Below, one piece after another: positions 32,521-43,341 of a DNA stretch of 64,000 nucleotides; position 1 is the first letter of the stretch; every line of letters begins with the position of its first letter. The position numbers and the translations under genes were made by a program. Source of the DNA: Clytia hemisphaerica. Its lineage: Eukaryota; Cnidaria; Hydrozoa; Leptothecata; Clytiidae. Where the stretch lies: NCBI GenBank assembly GCA_902728285.1, contig CACVBU010000758.1:434001-498000 (forward strand), given 5' to 3'. The notes below the pieces were generated by a model that was not told the origin of the DNA, ran no database searches, and saw nothing but the letters and a program-made list of their open reading frames with translations.

Positions 32521-33299
32521 CAAGGATTGGCGATCAGGTTGTACAGGAAAAATAAGAAAAATCTTTTATTAAACTGTTGCTTGAAAAAACTGGCTTTTAA
32601 GGGGGAGGGTGGGTCGTGCTTGGAGAATTTGGTTCTGTACGTCCTGATAGGTTCTGATGTTTTCATCAATAGAATCAACCGACGAAGAAAAACAGTTTAG
32701 GTTTCATTGATATTCGGTAGCCGTAAAAAAAGCGTATGTTTTCAAACTATACTTCCATAATTGCATTAAGTAAATAACGCTTCGTAATTATTTCTCTGAA
32801 AATAGGTAACAGTCGGAAAGAAATAGAGAAAACAGTCGATTTTGGTAAGAATTGGAATACTTTTGATAGAATACAAGGTACAAAAAGATAGAGAAAAGAA
32901 TAATGAAATTGTTCGTAACATTCCCATAAACTTCGAAAAAAAAAACAATCCTAAATTCCGAGGGTTCTTGATACTTTAAAACTGTTTTCACAATATACTT
33001 TTTTCACGATACACGCTTTTTTTAAGAAGAATACACTTTATAAGAATGTCGACGATGAAATGGCCAAAAAATTAAGAATAATGCTAAATAATATCACCAT
33101 CATATAATTTTGCTACTCAAGCTAAGAATGCCATTTCTAGAGCATTTTCGATTATAAATTGTCAATTACCCCCAAGTAAGGATCACTCCTTTCACAAAAA
33201 TGTCAGTTTATGCTTGAGACGTATGTACTAAATGTTGAATCTAGTCTGAATTAGGATTCTAATTTAAGAATGCTGTAAGAATATTTTAGGATGATTTTC
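32521..33299. other. Gene-free spacer
   Basis: AT-rich sequence with a decayed TTCTTATAAAA-family end near 33005-33050. No coding sequence is supported. Confidence 0.4.
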
Positions 33300-33309
33300 C
33301 CAAAAAAGT

Positions 33310-33840
33310 TGAGAATATCCATGATGAAATGGATATACACCGTGTACACCTTTTTCTGGTTAGCTGTTTCGTATAAAAAGTCACCAAAATTTCGAGTAAA
33401 CAAATCATCCCATTGGTTAAAAGCAAAAACATGGTTGTCCTTTTGCGGGAGGCTAGGAACCTTTAGTGTTGTACTATTTGTTCGTGTTACCTATACTATA
33501 AATAAAAAACAAGTTACTGAACCTACTGCAGAATCTATTTTGTCGGCTAAATCCTTGAGGTATATGGCAACGTGGAGCAGTTTGGCTAGAGACAGATCTA
33601 ACTCTTGGTATTATTGTGATCAGTATACCCAGTCTCTCCAAGCTTGTTTGTTTATTTCAGTATCGTTGATCGTGCTAGTGATGATTCTGTGAGTCTAGGT
33701 AGATCAGAAGCCTTTTGTCTGAGGTTTCCGTTTGATATCGATTCCAGTTTCCGCCAAATACTGAAAAATAGCGATTCTGTATAAGGAAACGTAAGTGATG
33801 ATAATTTGGGTTTATTGACGGGTGATTCGTTGCTCATCAT
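33310..33840 (-). pseudogene. DIRS 1 tyrosine recombinase, N-terminal fragment
   Basis: Minus-strand pieces resemble the N-terminal SAM-like domain of DIRS recombinases: LPRLTESSLARSTILK, then (in another frame) LSLAKLLHVAIYLKDLADKI and DSAVGSVT. The catalytic half with the HxxR and Tyr residues was not found. Confidence 0.5.
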
Positions 33841-34729
33841 ATGTGAGTTAAGGATTCTGGATTTGAGAAAATGATATTCTTTAGAAATAGAATTTTTAAT
33901 GCTGAGAAGGTGCCTGTTGGTACCTGTCGGCTAGGATATTTTACGTTTACATAAAAATGATTACGAAGTTTTGTGTGGAAAATGTGCGTTGAAAATCTAC
34001 TGTCCGTGTTGACTTGAAAAACTCAGTGTACCTGTCAACCAGTAATTTTGTATGGAGTAAACGAGATACTGAAAACCATAGGGTACCTGTCGGCCAGGAA
34101 CTTTTTCTGTACGGAAAAGACGAAGCACTCTTGTAAAAAGATCGAAATAAAAAATTAGGAGCTGTGTGATGAACTGTCAGTCAGGAATTTTTGTTTCAAA
34201 GAAAAAAGTTAAAATCCTATACCTTTTAGAGCCTCATAAAGTGTAGTTCCGAAATATTTGGGGAAAACGAATGTCGGGTGTAATCTGTCAAAAGGGGATT
34301 GTTGTAGTGTTTTTAGGTTGAAAAGAAAAGAACAATTTTTCTTTGATGTAGAAAGATTTTAGCCGTATTGTCGTCCTTATCAAAATTTATGCACAAATTA
34401 TATAAGGAATAATCTATTAATAGTGCTAAAGTATAAAGTTTTGAAAATTCGCATCAAGGTCTCTTTGATGATTGAGGACTGATGTAGAACAGGTCAAGGA
34501 GTAGTCATGTACATAATCGAAGAAATGTGTGCCGTTAGGGATAATTAAAGGCCAATAGTAAGCTGATTTTCATACTGGGACCATTAGTATTCCTTTTGCC
34601 TTACAGTCTCAACAATGTTTTAGTGTTTTTCAAATCAAGGAGATATGCGGACACAACCATTTGAATTATACTTTCCAGTTTGTTGTGAAAGTGTCGACAT
34701 ATGATGTTTATGGACAATTATTGAAATGC

Positions 34730-36147
34730 TTGGTATTGAAATCGTCGGCGAATCTGATTACGGTGATTAAGCCCAGCTTAGATTGCACGTGGCGGAATGT
34801 TTCGTTTTTATAGACCAGTTATCATTGTCCTTTGCTTTAGAGTACCAGTACATGTTGATCTCTCTAGGGCTCCAGTTAAGTTGGACTCTGAAATTATGTT
34901 TGACTGCTAAGTTTTAGACGTGGACGGCTTGTTAGTGAAGGTGCGGTTTAGTCCACCTCGATAATCTTTGCTGCATTCAGGTTGTCTGTTTTAATGGCTA
35001 CCGTATTTGAGAAAAGATGCGCTTTGATTAACTCAGGAACAACCAGTATGGCTAAGAGCTCTCTAAAAGTGGAGCTTTTGTCCCATTTTTTGTGAGATGA
35101 ATCTTCCTTTGGCAATTATGTTTCCTTTGTCTTGTAGTAAATAGCCTCTGTAACCGAATTCGTTTGCGTCGGTAAAAACAATTTTGTTTGACTAGGTTTG
35201 TGTTTTATAGACGTACCGTTAGATGATTCGAGACTTTTTGACCAGAATTCGAGTTCCCATATTGCTCCTTCAGGGAGAATATGTTTATTCAGCCATTGAG
35301 GATTTGCCTCTATGAAGAAGTATAAGTTCCTTGTCATTAATCGGGCTATGGAACCTAGCGCCGGTGTCATTGAGATGAGATGTCCTGTTATCCTGGATAT
35401 GTTTTTTGGTGATGATCTCTAGTTCGTTATTGAAGATTTTATTAACTGTAAGACTTTTGTTATTTTCTTTTTTGGCTCTGAGAAAGTCATATTGGTTGTG
35501 TTGATGATGAAACCAAACCACTTTCTAACTTTAGATGGAATCAGATTGGACTTTTCGAAGTTGATTGTAAGAACTAGGCTAGTAAGATCTTGTATCACCA
35601 TGTTGACTATTTCTGTGGATTCTTGTGTATGATTTATCTCCGCAAATACCATCGACTAAAACCACGCATCGAACTCCCATAGATCTCAATTTTTTAATGA
35701 GGGGCCTCAAGAGCTTGGTGAATGCATAACATGCTATCGAGAGACCAAATGGCAAGACTTTAAATTGAAAATACCTTCTTTTCCCTGATTCGAATTTCCA
35801 AGAAAATCCAAGGTATTTCCAGTGTCCCTTTGTAATAGGTACGTAATGGTAGCCTGATTTTAAGTCTAAAGTGCGCCGAAGTAAAAGTCTTTGTTCGAGT
35901 AGCTCGGCAACGGTTTTCAAGTTTTCGTATTTGAATTTTATTTACACGAGGTATTTGTTCACGTACAGTCTAAGACTAGCCTTAACTTTTCATTTTCCTC
36001 GGCGACTGTCAGAGGATTTACACAAAAAGATGGTGCAGAAATCCATTGGACACAATCATTGGCTAGTAACTCTGATATTGTAGACTTGACAAAATCAGGG
36101 AAATGTATACTTGACTTGTTATTTTTAGCAAAAATGGAGATTGCCAC
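34730..36147 (-). pseudogene. DIRS 1 reverse transcriptase and RNase H, broken
   Basis: RT begins near 36147 (FPDFVKSTISELLANDCVQW, then RLVLDC). It continues LDLKSGYHYVPITKGHWKYL, FKVLPFGLSIACYAFTKLL and a damaged active site where VLVDG stands in place of a YVDDG-type box. RNase H and linker sequence follow at lower coordinates, with WSPREIN near 34860 and RFADDFNTKHFNN near 34740. At least four frame changes separate these blocks. Confidence 0.75.
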
Positions 36148-36739
36148 TATTTAAATGGTAGGTTGATGTCTATGTTTAGCACAAATTGAGAAGGATTAAT
36201 CGAAAGCCAATTGTTGAAATAGTGTCTAATCTTCCAGGTGACTGAGGATGCGTTGTGCTGATATGAATAATTTAAAGAGGAAAAACTTACATTTATTTGA
36301 TCAGGAAGGCTGGCTTAGAGTCGTATATTTTGATTTGGGACAGCTGAATGCAAGAAAAAAAATTTTGTTGAGTATGGTTGAAAAGTTTGTAAGCAACTTG
36401 TGGTTTGGTAAACAACGATAAAAGTTGAATGTGTTCTTGGAGCTGCGAAATTTAGAAAATTGAATTCGTAGAATCGTAGAGGGAAAAAATTTCCGGGAAA
36501 ATTATGTTGCAAGTGATGAAACAAGACAAATCGTTTCTTGGAAATGAGAATTTCTAATTGAGAGATAATAAGATTATATATAAGGGCAAAAACACAAAGC
36601 CTGTGTGAAAGGATAAATTAATATATATTATACAGTATAGGTTTATCATATATGTTTACTGATAAAGTATTTGATTAATTTGCAGGTTATATCTTCAAGA
36701 ATAATTTGTAAGATGCTTGTAGAGGCTCTTCCCTGTGCG
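36148..36739. other. Non-coding gap between DIRS 1 gag and RT
   Basis: AT-rich sequence with no recognisable domain. It may be decayed element sequence. Confidence 0.3.
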
Positions 36740-37255
36740 ATTCTTTTCTTAGTGGGCAATGGATGGCGTAATGTCCAAAACGTAGACAATTGAAACATTT
36801 AATGTCGTCAAAAGATTTCTTGGTAGTGGTCTGTTATTGTTATTTTGCCTATTATTTTCGGGGAAATTTGCTCGTCAGTTTAGATTTAGTGTATCTGTCC
36901 CTAATCTCTCTAGCTGCTCTACGAGCATTTTTCAACCTTTTATTTTTTCGTTGTCACTTGATAGGAGGCGTCGTCTTTCTAAAATTCTGACGCTGTAAGC
37001 CAGTCGTCTTGATCGCCTATCATAATTAACTTATTTCTGTCTTCAGGAGTTGAGGTGTGTTTGATTCTTTCACCTGGTCTGGTCCTGTCCAATTCCTCCT
37101 TCAGTTCATTTATTTCGGTCTCTTGTTGCAGCAAGGATGGATTGATGATGTTGGTGTATATTGTCAGCAACACGTTGTTAGATATTGCTTGTAGTTGATC
37201 ATTTGTTAGGTATGCTAATCACCCTTTGTGCTTGTTGGCCTTCCATTGTTGATGC
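36740..37255 (-). pseudogene. DIRS 1 gag-like ORF with CCHC zinc knuckle
   Basis: The zinc knuckle CFNCLRFGHYAIHC (C-x2-C-x4-H-x4-C) is encoded at 36756-36797. Upstream of it are a basic stretch and a charged helical segment (ETEINELKEELDRTRPGERI, about 37050-37110). A likely start is the ATG near 37245 (MEGQQAQRVI), followed by a frameshift. Confidence 0.6.
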
Positions 37256-37421
37256 TTGTAAAGATATAGTTCGATCTAATTTTGTTGTTGGAGAATTTGG
37301 ACGGACGTCCATCATTAAAATTAAAAAGGGATGCAAGTGGATCTGGATACTAGAATATGTCTATGAAAGATGATGAGAATTTAATGCAAATATTTCCAAT
37401 GGAAAAGTTTCCACGACTGAT

Positions 37422-37684
37422 ACACAATTTTCTTATAAGAACATCATGAGGCTTCGATAGCCAAAATGCGAAGACCAAGTTAAGAATATTAAGTCTTATA
37501 TAAGTCTTTCTGGACTCTAAAGCATAAAATTACTTAGAAAATTGCACTAAACTACTCAATGGAATCAATACAAAATGGTGAAATCATAAAAACATTTTAA
37601 GAACATTTTAGGCCTTAAAACTCAAAATTTAAAAATTTCCAAAAGTCCGTAGAACTTTTTGATGTTCTTATAAAAAAACATGTA
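37422..37684. mobile_element. TTCTTATAAAA-family MITE copy
   Basis: ACACAATTTTCTTATAAGAACATC on the left and GATGTTCTTATAAAAAAACATGT on the right delimit it. AGGCTTCGATAGCCAAAATG and AAGAACATTTTAGGCCTTAA lie inside, as in other copies. Confidence 0.75.
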
Positions 37685-38249
37685 ATACACGTATTGAACG
37701 ATGCATTTAAAATTGAATTTACGTACGCGCATCGATCATTTCGCCACATTTCACTTATTTCGTACGCGTTCATAGCATAATAAAGATTTTGAAACAATTT
37801 TTTTTAAATTAATTAAATTCAACATAAGATTTCCAAAAAAAGTTAATTACATTATTTACTATCTGCAATTTTCTTTAGTTCAAAGAAGACTATACACTTT
37901 CCATGCTGAGATTAAATGTTTACAAGATTGAGTCGAGAAGGTCTAACTTTAACTTTTTATTTAAACATTTTGTCAATTTTGAGGGAAATGAGCATTTCTC
38001 ATGATTGGGTTGGTATTTTTTCTGATTTTTCGCACAATGATGAATAAAATAATCTGATGGAGCCTGACTTACGAAAAAATAATTTTTTGGGCAAATTTGG
38101 GCCCCAAAGTGGCTATAAATGGGGTGTGTAGAATTGAAAGTTTTTTTCTGATTTTTTTCCAATGAAGACAGAGGGAAAGGTTCTCTAAAGAGGGGCTGAA
38201 ACTTTTACCCGGAAAATTATATCTGGCCGTAAAGAATATATTTTTGTAT
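37685..38249. other. Gene-free spacer
   Basis: No gene is seen. A phrase resembling TTTGAGGGAAATGAGCATTTCT at 37978 repeats at 38272 (TTTTAGGGAAAATGAGCGTT), suggesting a local duplication of about 290 bases. Confidence 0.4.
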
Positions 38250-39231
38250 TCGGAGAAATTCCGTCAGTTTTAGGGAAAATGAGCGTTTCTCGCGATTGGC
38301 TTGATATTTTTTCTGAATTTTTAGTCTGAATTTTCTATTTTCATTTTTTCTATTTTTTCTTTTTTCTTATTGTATCATCCTTTCAGCATGTAGCTTGTTT
38401 GGGCTTAATAATTCACTTAACTCAATAGCATAGCTTAATGATATGGCAAGTTCTAATTACTAATAAGCCAAATTAACAACGAAGTTCGTCAAAAAAATCA
38501 TCAAAAATAAACTATTGGTTGGAACTACTCGGAATGACTTAATTTTTAATCTTGATAGTTTTGTTATTCTCCTGGTATCAAAAGTTTGTTGAATAATATA
38601 TCCGGGGGGTGGACGGCCTTGACGGCCGACGGGGACGTGCCACTTGAGTTTAAAAAATGGACTTTGTCAGAATGAAAAAACGAAAACTTTTTCTATTTTC
38701 ACCCTGAAAATTGTCAAAAGTTACCAAAAGTCAATTCTGTCAGATACACATCTTGAAAATTAGTAAATTTGGGACCCTGATATCTTCAGAGCATAAAAAG
38801 GGACCCTGACCAGCGGCACGTCTGCGTACCGAATTTTACCTATGTGCTCCGAATAAATGACATTAAATCAGGAATCACAAAGATGTAAAAAGCGTTTAAA
38901 GTATTATATATAAGAGCGTGAATCTCTAAAAAGACAAATCAAGAAAGGAAATAATGGATAAGAAAGATTATATATATTTTTTTTGAATTACAAAAATACA
39001 CAGAAAATTACAGCTACAAAGAAAGTACAAAATGGTGCAAAATTACATGCGAATAATAATAAGTATCAAAGAAATGTTAATGTTTAAAAAATTCTAAATT
39101 GATTTGAAGTAACTAACAATTCTCTCTGACATAAAAGTGACGTTTATACAAAATATTATGCATTTCGCTAGCATACGATAGCACTGAACATTAAAATTAT
39201 TTTATTACAAAAACATGGTACACAAAATAAT
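38250..39231 (-). repeat. Duplicated 3' flank of secreted paralog 2
   Basis: From about 38387 it matches 29427-30276 almost base for base. The preceding part (38250-38386, with AAATTCCGTCAGTTTTAGGG) matches 47838-47960, so paralogs 2 and 3 share more flank with each other than with paralog 1. Confidence 0.8.
39201..39206 (-). terminator. Polyadenylation signal of secreted paralog 2
   Basis: Minus-strand AATAAA about 26-31 bases after the stop, conserved in position in all three paralogs. Confidence 0.65.
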
Positions 39232-40392
39232 TCATTTTTTGCACAAATCATCATTTATATGTTCGAAAAGTTCCTCACCAGTCTCAAAAGTTTTAGCGTT
39301 AAGATCATCGAAACATCCCTCTCTCCTCTTCGATAAAAATTGCCGGTAGTATAAGTCTTGCTTTTCAATAAATTGTGGACATTGTAAAAATTCCTCCCCG
39401 TTTAAAATAAGGATGTAAACATATCTTTTGTTCTTTTCCTTGTTAAGGGGATGGTTTCTCCAATCAAACTCAGTATCAGTCAAATGCCCGTCTGATGATA
39501 GTTTCAAGCCTTCCCATACAGAAGAAAAATGAATTTCTAATGGTTCTTGGTTTACTTTAGAACGATGGTCGTTTACTTTTCTCAAAATGGCCGACGCCAT
39601 TGGAACATATGTAAATTTTATGAAAGCAACAGTGACGAATATCTTTCGAATCTCGTTCATACAATCATCAGTGAAAAAATTTGTCTTAGACATGACCCAG
39701 CGGTACGTCATATCGTAAACATCAAAGTCCGGATTTTTTATGACATCGAATAGTGTCTTAATGACTGGGTGCTGCATTGAAACGCCATTTTGGTTTAAAA
39801 AATTTTCCTCTGTTTCAATATTTCGATTTAATGAAAGCCAATCTATTGGTTCATAATCAGAACCTATCTTAAAAATAATAACTGCCCATTGTCTCTCTTC
39901 CTGCAGTAACTCCAGATATTCGAAAATTTCATCAGTAAATAATCTGTAAAAACCTTGAATAAAGACAATAGTTTGTTTAATGTTTTCGTCATTTCCCATG
40001 ATTTTCTCATCGTAAAGCTGCTTTATTAGTTCGGCGATTCTACGTCTTTCGTTTATAAGTCGAGGGTAGTCAAATGAAGCACTGTTTGTTCGAAATTGAA
40101 ATTGATTGATATTGTAATTCTTTCTCAATCTGACTATGTCAAAACCGTCGAAGTAGTTCACCATAAAACATGCTTCATTGTCAAGTAAATCGTTTAATCC
40201 TTGCAAGAAAAAACGGTGATCAAAAGTAGCATGGAAAGTACCATATTGATCCTCATGAAACCTTACGAAGGTGACGTTCCTGAACTCTAAACACCCTAAC
40301 ATTGAAAAATCGTTGAAATTCTGCACAACACCATTGGAAGCTGAAAAATAAACACATGTCGATATCACGAATATCAGTGTTACATGAAACAT
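39232..40392 (-). CDS. Secreted six-cysteine protein, paralog 2
   Basis: A single exon of 386 codons with a signal peptide (MFHVTLIFVISTCVYFSAS) and all six mature cysteines of paralog 1. The long backbone blocks are identical or nearly so. It differs in patches: VRFHEDQYGTFH near residue 42, NSASFDYPRLIN near 104, FIQGFYRLFTDEIFE near 145, EENFLNQNG near 194 and EEFLQCPQFIEK near 333. Two of these patches change length by whole codons. No lesion is seen. The upstream region carries the ATTACTGCTACTACTAGTAT variant of the shared leader block. Function is unknown. Confidence 0.85.
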   Translation of the reverse strand: MFHVTLIFVISTCVYFSASNGVVQNFNDFSMLGCLEFRNVTFVRFHEDQYGTFHATFDHRFFLQGLNDLLDNEACFMVNYFDGFDIVRLRKNYNINQFQFRTNSASFDYPRLINERRRIAELIKQLYDEKIMGNDENIKQTIVFIQGFYRLFTDEIFEYLELLQEERQWAVIIFKIGSDYEPIDWLSLNRNIETEENFLNQNGVSMQHPVIKTLFDVIKNPDFDVYDMTYRWVMSKTNFFTDDCMNEIRKIFVTVAFIKFTYVPMASAILRKVNDHRSKVNQEPLEIHFSSVWEGLKLSSDGHLTDTEFDWRNHPLNKEKNKRYVYILILNGEEFLQCPQFIEKQDLYYRQFLSKRREGCFDDLNAKTFETGEELFEHINDDLCKK

Positions 40393-40410
40393 GTTTGTTT
40401 CCTTCTTATT

Positions 40411-40540
40411 TCGCCTTTAAACGTTTTCAGTGTCGATGATAGAGTGATATTACTGCTACTACTAGTATGGATCTAATCTCAGAGTTTTTTGCTTCTCCCT
40501 TTCCCTTAGACAAATTAAATACTACTAGTCATAGCTTTCA
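40411..40540 (-). promoter_or_regulatory. Upstream module of paralog 2
   Basis: TTTAAACGTTTTCAGTGTCG followed by GATAGAGTGATATTACTGCT and TCTAATCTCAGAGTTTTTTG matches the same positions upstream of paralogs 1 and 3. The match ends near 40510, before the GATAAGATCACGTGG motif found upstream of the other two. Confidence 0.5.
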
Positions 40541-41175
40541 CGAATTACCACTCGCCTTTACAGATTACAGCTAAGACTATAAAGCTGTTAATAATAAGAC
40601 TTATTAATGCTTTATAAATTAAGTATTAAAAAGCCTTATTAAGGGAAAGTTTGGAAACAAGCAATAATTAGATTGATTTTCTTTTCAAAAGCATTTTCTT
40701 TGAGATATCAAAGAGGAACGCATCAAATGTATTTTTTTCTAAAAAAGTGGATTACTTTTTCTTTCAATGAATAAATTTTGAATGTTAAAATACTAATTAG
40801 CAAAAGTGTCTGGGTTGAGCCAATTACAAACCAAAACACTCAAAAGACTGGCAACTTTATTTGAGCCAATTTGAAATTTAAATGACCAAATACCACCCAA
40901 AGAGCATAGAGAATGCCATGGACCAGAAATAAAGAATACATCACTCAATAGACATATAGATTCCTTTATTTTAATCAACCTGAAATATGATGACTCAGAG
41001 TAAAGTCAATAGCATTTTGTGCAGGAACCAGAAATTAACAGCGGTAATAATGTGTTCAGAAGTTTGTCCAACGGCATGACAATGGATAATATGATCAACA
41101 TTTAAGATGTAATCTCTCAGTTGGAGCAGCGATATTATGTGTAGAAAGATAAAAAATGATACAACGTAACATGGC
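40541..41175. other. Gene-free spacer
   Basis: AT-rich sequence with no supported feature. Confidence 0.4.
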
Positions 41176-41303
41176 CAGTGGCGTTCCCAGGGGTGTCGGA
41201 AAAATTTGTGTTATTATTTTTTAATGTTATGAATAGATGGTTACTTTGTCATAAAATTCTGTTCTCCAACACAAATTTTCCGACATCCCTGAGAACGCTA
41301 CTG
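41176..41303. mobile_element. 128-bp MITE (CAGTGGCGTTCCCAGGGGTG ends)
   Basis: The left CAGTGGCGTTCCCAGGGGTG pairs with ATCCCTGAGAACGCTACTG, and the GTCGGAAAAATTTGTGTT / AACACAAATTTTCCGAC stem continues inward. CAG…CTG ends with a GGCG or AGCG core resemble the 21576 and 28311 elements. Target duplication is unclear. Confidence 0.7.
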
Positions 41304-42984
41304 CATGTTATTAGTAACAATGACGAGGCAAAATTGCCACGTAGGAGCCAGGAATCGACAGGAAATAAAGTATTCAGTTTTGTCTAACGGATGACGCAAC
41401 GTAACGTGGCAATAGTAGAAGTAACAAGGCAACATTGTGCTGTCAACTTAAGTGTATGCTCATCCACAATCCATTTGTTGTTCTTTCAAGTTTGACACAG
41501 TTTAATTAAGTTGGACAAAGTTCGATCAAAAATACCGATCGATTGGTTCGATTAATTACGTCTGGTGTCAACGAAGAGCTTTAGGTTAAACATAAAATAT
41601 CAAAATGAAAACCTAAAGCACTCTTACTTAATGAAGAATAGAATATTTATATTTACTGTAGGATTGTTAAAGTATGTTGAGAGTATAAGAGTATACTAAA
41701 TAGAGATTCTCAAATAATGTTTGAGTCAGTTGTATACGGAACAATATTGTCCATATTCATTCATTGTTCTATTAAATTTATTTAATTATTGTTCACTATT
41801 GCTCTGTGGTAAGCATAAAATTAAACATCCATTCATTGTAATCAACTTAGAATATGGAAGTAATAAATACATATATAATCACAATAAAATAATTCCCTGT
41901 ACTTTCAACTAGCTTGAGGTGCTTACTCATTTGGCAGTTTGAACGTCCTCGACAAGAGAAAGATTGTATAATTAAAATGTCATCTTCTTCACTGGTTTAT
42001 ATATAAATTTTTATTAAAAGTGATGCAATTTGACTGCTAAAACCTTGATAATTACAGATTGGAGAACCAAACCAAGAGCTTTTGAAACACCCAATATGTC
42101 TGCGCGACCAAAACGAAAAACGTGATCAATCATAGAGCTCGCTACAATCATCAATTTTTGCTTCAAAAAGGGCCAATCAGATTACGAGTATTCAAACATG
42201 GTGGCGTTTAGGGCAATTCGATTTGTTCTGGAAATCTCAATAGTCCTATCAAATCACGCAATTTTACAAGAAAAATAGAATCTGTTCTTTCTTCATCCAA
42301 GAAACGTCCACTACGCACGCCTTAAGAGAACAGCATTATTGTTAGTCAATAAAACCTATCCAGAAAGCATACTTTACGGAACATTATATTTAACCGGAAC
42401 ATATTAAGCCAACAAGCACAAACAAACACGCAAAGATTTGAGATTCCTGCCCCATATCATGCGTGAAACTTAGACTAGAGTCTACTTCTGGTTGAACTTT
42501 GCTTTTTGATCATTTTTTTATGAGGCTGATTCCAGTGAAGTAGACTAGGAGCATTTGACGAGGTTGCCATTTTGGAGAAAAAAAATATTTGAAATCCAAA
42601 TAACAAAAAATCTACTCGAAGTTGAAAAATATGATTAAGAATGAGAAAAAAACATTAAAAACAGATTTCAAATCCCTTGTTTTCAAATAAAAATATTGCT
42701 TCATCCTATTTCTACCTTTCTAAAAACATCTAAAACCTGGCGGGCTGTTTTACAGTCCGCCTTAGCAAAAGCAAATTACCATATACTACCGGGCCATTTA
42801 TCAGCGCCATCCATTTGTTCTTCCCGGGTTTGGGATTATTTCAAAAATCTTCTTTTATAAGCACAAGCTTTATAAGAGCATAAGACTTTGATGGTCAAAA
42901 TGTTTAAAACAAGTTAAAATTCTAACCAGTAGCATGTTGGGAAGACTAAAATTCGGACAAACTATGGAGGCAATTTTAGAAGAT
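41304..42984. other. Gene-free spacer
   Basis: No gene is supported. A TTCTTTTATAAGCACAAGCT / TTTATAAGAGCATAAG fragment of the TTCTTATAAAA family lies at about 42848-42925. Confidence 0.35.
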
Positions 42985-43040
42985 TTATATTACTGCTACT
43001 ATGGATCTAATCTCAGAGTTTTTTTGCCTTCTCCTTTTCT
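42985..43040 (-). pseudogene. Relic of the upstream module of a further secreted-paralog copy
   Basis: ATATTACTGCTACTATGGAT followed by CTAATCTCAGAGTTTTTTTG and CCTTCTCC is almost identical to the leader block upstream of paralog 3 (55690-55735). No matching coding sequence adjoins it at lower coordinates, so it is read as the remnant of a lost or partial duplicate. Confidence 0.55.
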
Positions 43041-43063
43041 CCCTTCTCTGTTTTCGAATGAAA

Positions 43064-43341
43064 GAATTACAAAATCTTATGAGGGTACTTTCCTGAAGTG
43101 GATTTTGATTTCTATGAGCTCTCTTCCGTTGATGAGAAATAACTAAAGGACCTAACTTATCGTGTAGATGGAACCTAATATATCCTACTTGAAAGTATAT
43201 CCAGTTAAGTGATGTTTTCGAAACACCCCAAATAAAGCAAGGGCGGGAAGTGGTGGGCAGTTATTTCTCATCACCGGAGGAGAGCTCATGGAAATCAAAA
43301 TCCACTTCAGGTAAGTACCCTCGTAAGATTTTGTAATTTTA
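43064..43341. repeat. Inverted repeat with about 80-base arms
   Basis: The left arm at 43064-43144 (ATTACAAAATCTTATGAGGG … GATGAGAAATAACT) is the reverse complement of 43261-43341 with only a few mismatches, separated by about 116 bases. It abuts the promoter relic. It could be a foldback MITE or an inverted duplication. Confidence 0.75.

Larger units (their letters stand above)
33300..37260 (-). mobile_element. Degenerate DIRS-like retroelement 1 (gag, RT/RNase H, tyrosine recombinase)
   Basis: Read on the minus strand, the order is gag-like ORF, reverse transcriptase, RNase H, then a recombinase fragment. This order and the style of the RT (YLGFSW, FKVLPFGLS, FTKLLRPL) are those of DIRS elements, which use a tyrosine recombinase in place of an integrase. 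The gag part has a CCHC zinc knuckle. All parts have frameshifts or stops, so this copy is dead. It lies between secreted paralogs 1 and 2. I could not identify the split or inverted terminal repeats that DIRS elements normally carry. Confidence 0.75.

Noticed and set aside
33291..33692. 133-codon plus-strand ORF
   Set aside because: The minus strand here carries DIRS recombinase sequence; the plus frame is its shadow.
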